Positions 61,588 to 64,000 of a stretch of 64,000 nucleotides of DNA are shown one piece after another (within the stretch, counting starts at the first letter, position 1; each line of letters opens with the position of its first letter). The notes under the pieces are model-generated. The model had not been told where the DNA came from. It did not search any database and saw only the letters and a program-made list of their open reading frames with translations. Made by a program: the position numbers and the translations under genes. Source of the stretch: Macrosoma leucophasiata (taxonomy: Eukaryota > Arthropoda > Insecta > Lepidoptera > Hedylidae); NCBI GenBank assembly GCA_036365455.1, contig JAWQUS010000019.1, forward strand, positions 11,632,001 to 11,696,000, given 5' to 3'.

Positions 61588-61838
61588 TGTGGTAGAGTTC
61601 TAGTAGCGGAGCGTAGGCACCACCACATTACCTAATATACTTGCCGCTAAATGGTAGTGTTCCGGTCACGTGGTAATGTACGGACCTGTAATTTCCGGCA
61701 TAGAGGCATGACACCTTAGACCTCAGGAGTATTAACGCATCTGCATTTTGACCTCTGATCTTTGTGTGGGCGTCTATCGGCTGCAGTAATCACTTATGTG
61801 AACTGCATGCTAATTTGCCACACCCATGACATAAAAAA
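61588..61838 (+). repeat. SINE-A with small deletions
   Basis: 'tgtggtagagttctagtagc' to 'cccatgacataaaaaaa'; several indels. Confidence 0.75.
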
Positions 61839-62174
61839 ATATCTCGAAAATTGCAGATTTTTTTTTCTTTAATAGTCACTCGCTCCTAACTTGCACCAAA
61901 CCCTAGACTTGTATTAGAAGCGAAATCCGGCGACAAAGGCTGGCCAACTTAATTACATAGAGCACAAGTTCCGTTACCGCCAATATGCATATGGATCCTT
62001 GTTTGTCCGTCCGTTGCGTACACTTGCAAACGGATTGCCTTTGAGCAACCGTACTGCTTCCATTTCAATATATTGAGTTAGTTTGACTGAGATATTTTGC
62101 TTTAAATGAAAATAGATCTATTTTGGGATTTATCGCAATAATACATGCGAATAAAAATGTTTAAAAGAAAAATG
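61839..62174. other. Spacer, nothing recognised
   Basis: No supported gene or repeat. Confidence 0.35.
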
Positions 62175-62475
62175 TATGTATGTATTTTCACGCCCGGTCC
62201 CTAACGGTGTAGGCAGAGAGTGTGGAGCGCCTACGCCAGATATCCCGGACACACCTCCTGTGCTTCATCTACCTTCATAATTCTCTTCATACATGCACGC
62301 CGATTCCTAAGACTTTTGACCTACCATCAGACAGCACTCGACCTATTTGGTCATGGTAGGTCAGTCTTGGTCTGCCTGGGCCTCTGCAACCATCCACACT
62401 AGCATTGTTTATATGTTTAGTCATTCGCTAATTCGACATTCTTTCTATATGCCGGAATCATCGGAGCAAAACTTT
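62175..62475 (-). pseudogene. LINE-D fragment
   Basis: Reverse copy: 'ttcacgcccggtccctaacg', 'tcctaagacttttgacctac', 'gcaaccatccac', with a frame-breaking insertion near 62230. GTAT tail at the left. Confidence 0.75.
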
Positions 62476-62559
62476 TTTCATAAAAAAAAATTTAACGAAA
62501 AATTTGACTGCAAAAAAAAATATTTTCACATTTTTTGCATACAATGCTAGTTAAGCATT

Positions 62560-62750
62560 CAAAGAACCGACACCAGAGAATTCAATGTAGATATGTTGCT
62601 TCTCCTAATTGAAATAACAAGGCCATACATTACCATCTAACCGGAACTCAATAGTGATGAGCACTACCATTTGGTGGCAGCTAGATCAGAGAATGTGGCA
62701 GCACCAGCCTACGCTCTCGAGTTACTGTATACCTGAACTCTACCACTAGT
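62560..62750 (-). repeat. SINE-A, old subfamily
   Basis: 'attaccatctaaccggaact', 'tttggtggcagctagatcag' and 'aactctaccactag'. Confidence 0.65.
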
Positions 62751-62751
62751 T

Positions 62752-63015
62752 TTTTTTTAATGTAATGGAGGTGACAAACAAGCATGCAGTTCTAATTGAT
62801 GTAAGGTGATGACTGCAGCCTATAGACAGACACTCCCACACTAAAACCAAGGTCAAAATATAGATGCGTTACCACTCCTGAAACCTAAGGTGTAATGCCT
62901 TTGTGCCGGAAATTATAGAGCCGTACATTACCACCTGACAGTGTGCTGAACACTACCATTTAGCGGCAAGTATATTAGGTAATGCGGTGCCTACCTCGGT
63001 GCCTACGACATCGAG
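62752..63015 (-). repeat. SINE-A, head damaged
   Basis: Abuts the old copy within 2 bp. The head part shows a local duplication 'ggtgcctac'. Confidence 0.75.
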
Positions 63016-63439
63016 TCGCTACATATTCCCATGACAAATATATAACAAATCTATCATCCTGATGCATAAGCAGGCGTAAGCGGGCCTCAGAAGTGGCAAA
63101 GTATCTCTTCTCTCCTCCTATAATACCAGCGTAAAGTTACGTTTTAAACTTTCTCATTAACAAAGAGACATTGCAAAGAAAAACACATCTACGTAGCATG
63201 ATTAAAAAACTCTTGCAACTCTTGATAATAACTCAGCATTACAACTTTTAACTAAATTAAAAACTTCAGCAAACAGTATCCAGTGAAGTGTAACTATAAA
63301 AATAACTTCTCTAATTCACAATTAACTGGAATCTTGCAGGGATATAATTAGATTTTGTGAAGGTTTGGTAAAACCATTATATACGTATTTTTTATGTGCC
63401 GATACAATGGTTCTTTTAAAATACATTTTATTATATAAC
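63016..63439. other. Spacer, nothing recognised
   Basis: No supported gene or repeat. Confidence 0.35.
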
Positions 63440-64000
63440 TAGCTGTAGGTTTTAAGGCGGGAACATTGAAAAAGTGGTAGAGCTCCAGTGACGGAGCTCG
63501 CGGGCGTAGGCACCACCGCATTACCTAATATACTTGCCGCTAAATGGTAGTGTTCAGCACTATCGTGTTCCGGTCAGGTGGTAATGTACGGCCCTGTAAT
63601 TTCAGGCACAGAGGCCATAACACCTTAGGCCTCAGGAGTGGCAGCGCATCTGCATTTTGACCTCTGGTCATTGTGTGGGTGTCTATAGGCTGCAGTCATC
63701 ACTTAACATCAATGTGAACTGCATGCTTGTTTGCCACTTTTATTACATAAAAAAAAAAAAAAAAATGCTGCTCTTATTTTATTTCATTTTTTTGGTGTAT
63801 TTTTGAGTTAAATTGAATAAAGTTGGTGGCATTTTGTTTGATATAGGTTTATTACAGTGCCCGTGTGTAGTGAAATAAAATAACAGTGCGAAAACACGAC
63901 CTTTCAGGTTGCCTCCAAAACTTCATTGTAAATGTTCTGGTAAAGAAGCCATCGCTTTACTCGAATAACTGACTGTAACTCACTTGACTGACATACTTAA
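63440..64000 (+). repeat. Repeat G copy running off the window, split by SINE-A
   Basis: 'aaggcgggaacattgaaaaa' and, after the SINE, 'ctgctcttattttatttcat' to 'tcacttgactgacat' match 28475-28728. Continues beyond the window end. Confidence 0.75.
63474..63763 (+). repeat. SINE-A, nearly full, inside repeat G
   Basis: Starts a few bases into the head ('gtggtagagctccagtgacg') and has a 17-A tail. Confidence 0.85.

Overview
This is eukaryotic, insect-type DNA, almost certainly from a moth or butterfly. The host DNA is AT-rich. It is packed with poly(A)- and microsatellite-tailed retroposons whose 3' tails are of the kind common in Lepidoptera ('cccagcagtgggac', 'ctgcctacccc...ggcgtgaag', 'gcccgcgacttcgtccgcgtg', 'gtcaagtgcgagtcgg'). 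There are no bacterial-style genes, operons, rRNA genes or CRISPR arrays. The window is mostly intronic or intergenic repeat sequence.

Host gene: two short exons on the minus strand, at 45420-45566 and 25116-25273, have good splice sites and matching phase (1 into 1). Together they read through the end of one immunoglobulin domain into the start of the next. They look like consecutive exons of an Ig-superfamily cell-surface protein, separated by a 20.1 kb intron filled with transposons. No other host exon could be supported.

Centrepiece: at 19771-24854 there is a GC-rich Jockey-type non-LTR retrotransposon with an open ORF1 (three zinc knuckles) and an open ORF2 (endonuclease plus FADD reverse transcriptase). 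It lies inside an older SINE. It lacks the 5' end of ORF1, but a segment that reads like that missing 5' end follows the A-rich tail, so the element looks circularly permuted.

Repeat families, with names local to this report. SINE-A (about 290 bp, poly(A), more than 30 copies, an older and a younger subfamily) resembles the butterfly Metulj type. SINE-B (about 300 bp) has a tRNA-derived head. SINE-C (about 360 bp) has a 5S rRNA-derived head, as in HaSE3 of Helicoverpa. SINE-E has a tRNA-derived head and a short body. F is a tRNA-like repeat that forms inverted dimers. G and H are foldback or hairpin-headed elements, J is a roughly 650 bp repeat with a GTCT microsatellite, and N is a short repeat. 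K, L, M and possibly O are TIR elements (MITEs). LINE remnants come from at least four lineages: Jockey, RTE, a CR1/L2-like group, and 'LINE-D' (clade not resolved).

How they work together: three of the SINE families share their 3' ends with three different LINEs present in the window. This suggests three separate SINE-LINE partnerships (A with a poly(A)-tailed CR1-like LINE, B with LINE-D, C with RTE). Many insertions are nested with clean 9-13 bp target-site duplications, so relative ages can be read directly. Two insertions carry an inverted copy of flanking DNA at their 5' junction, which suggests snap-back priming of second-strand synthesis.
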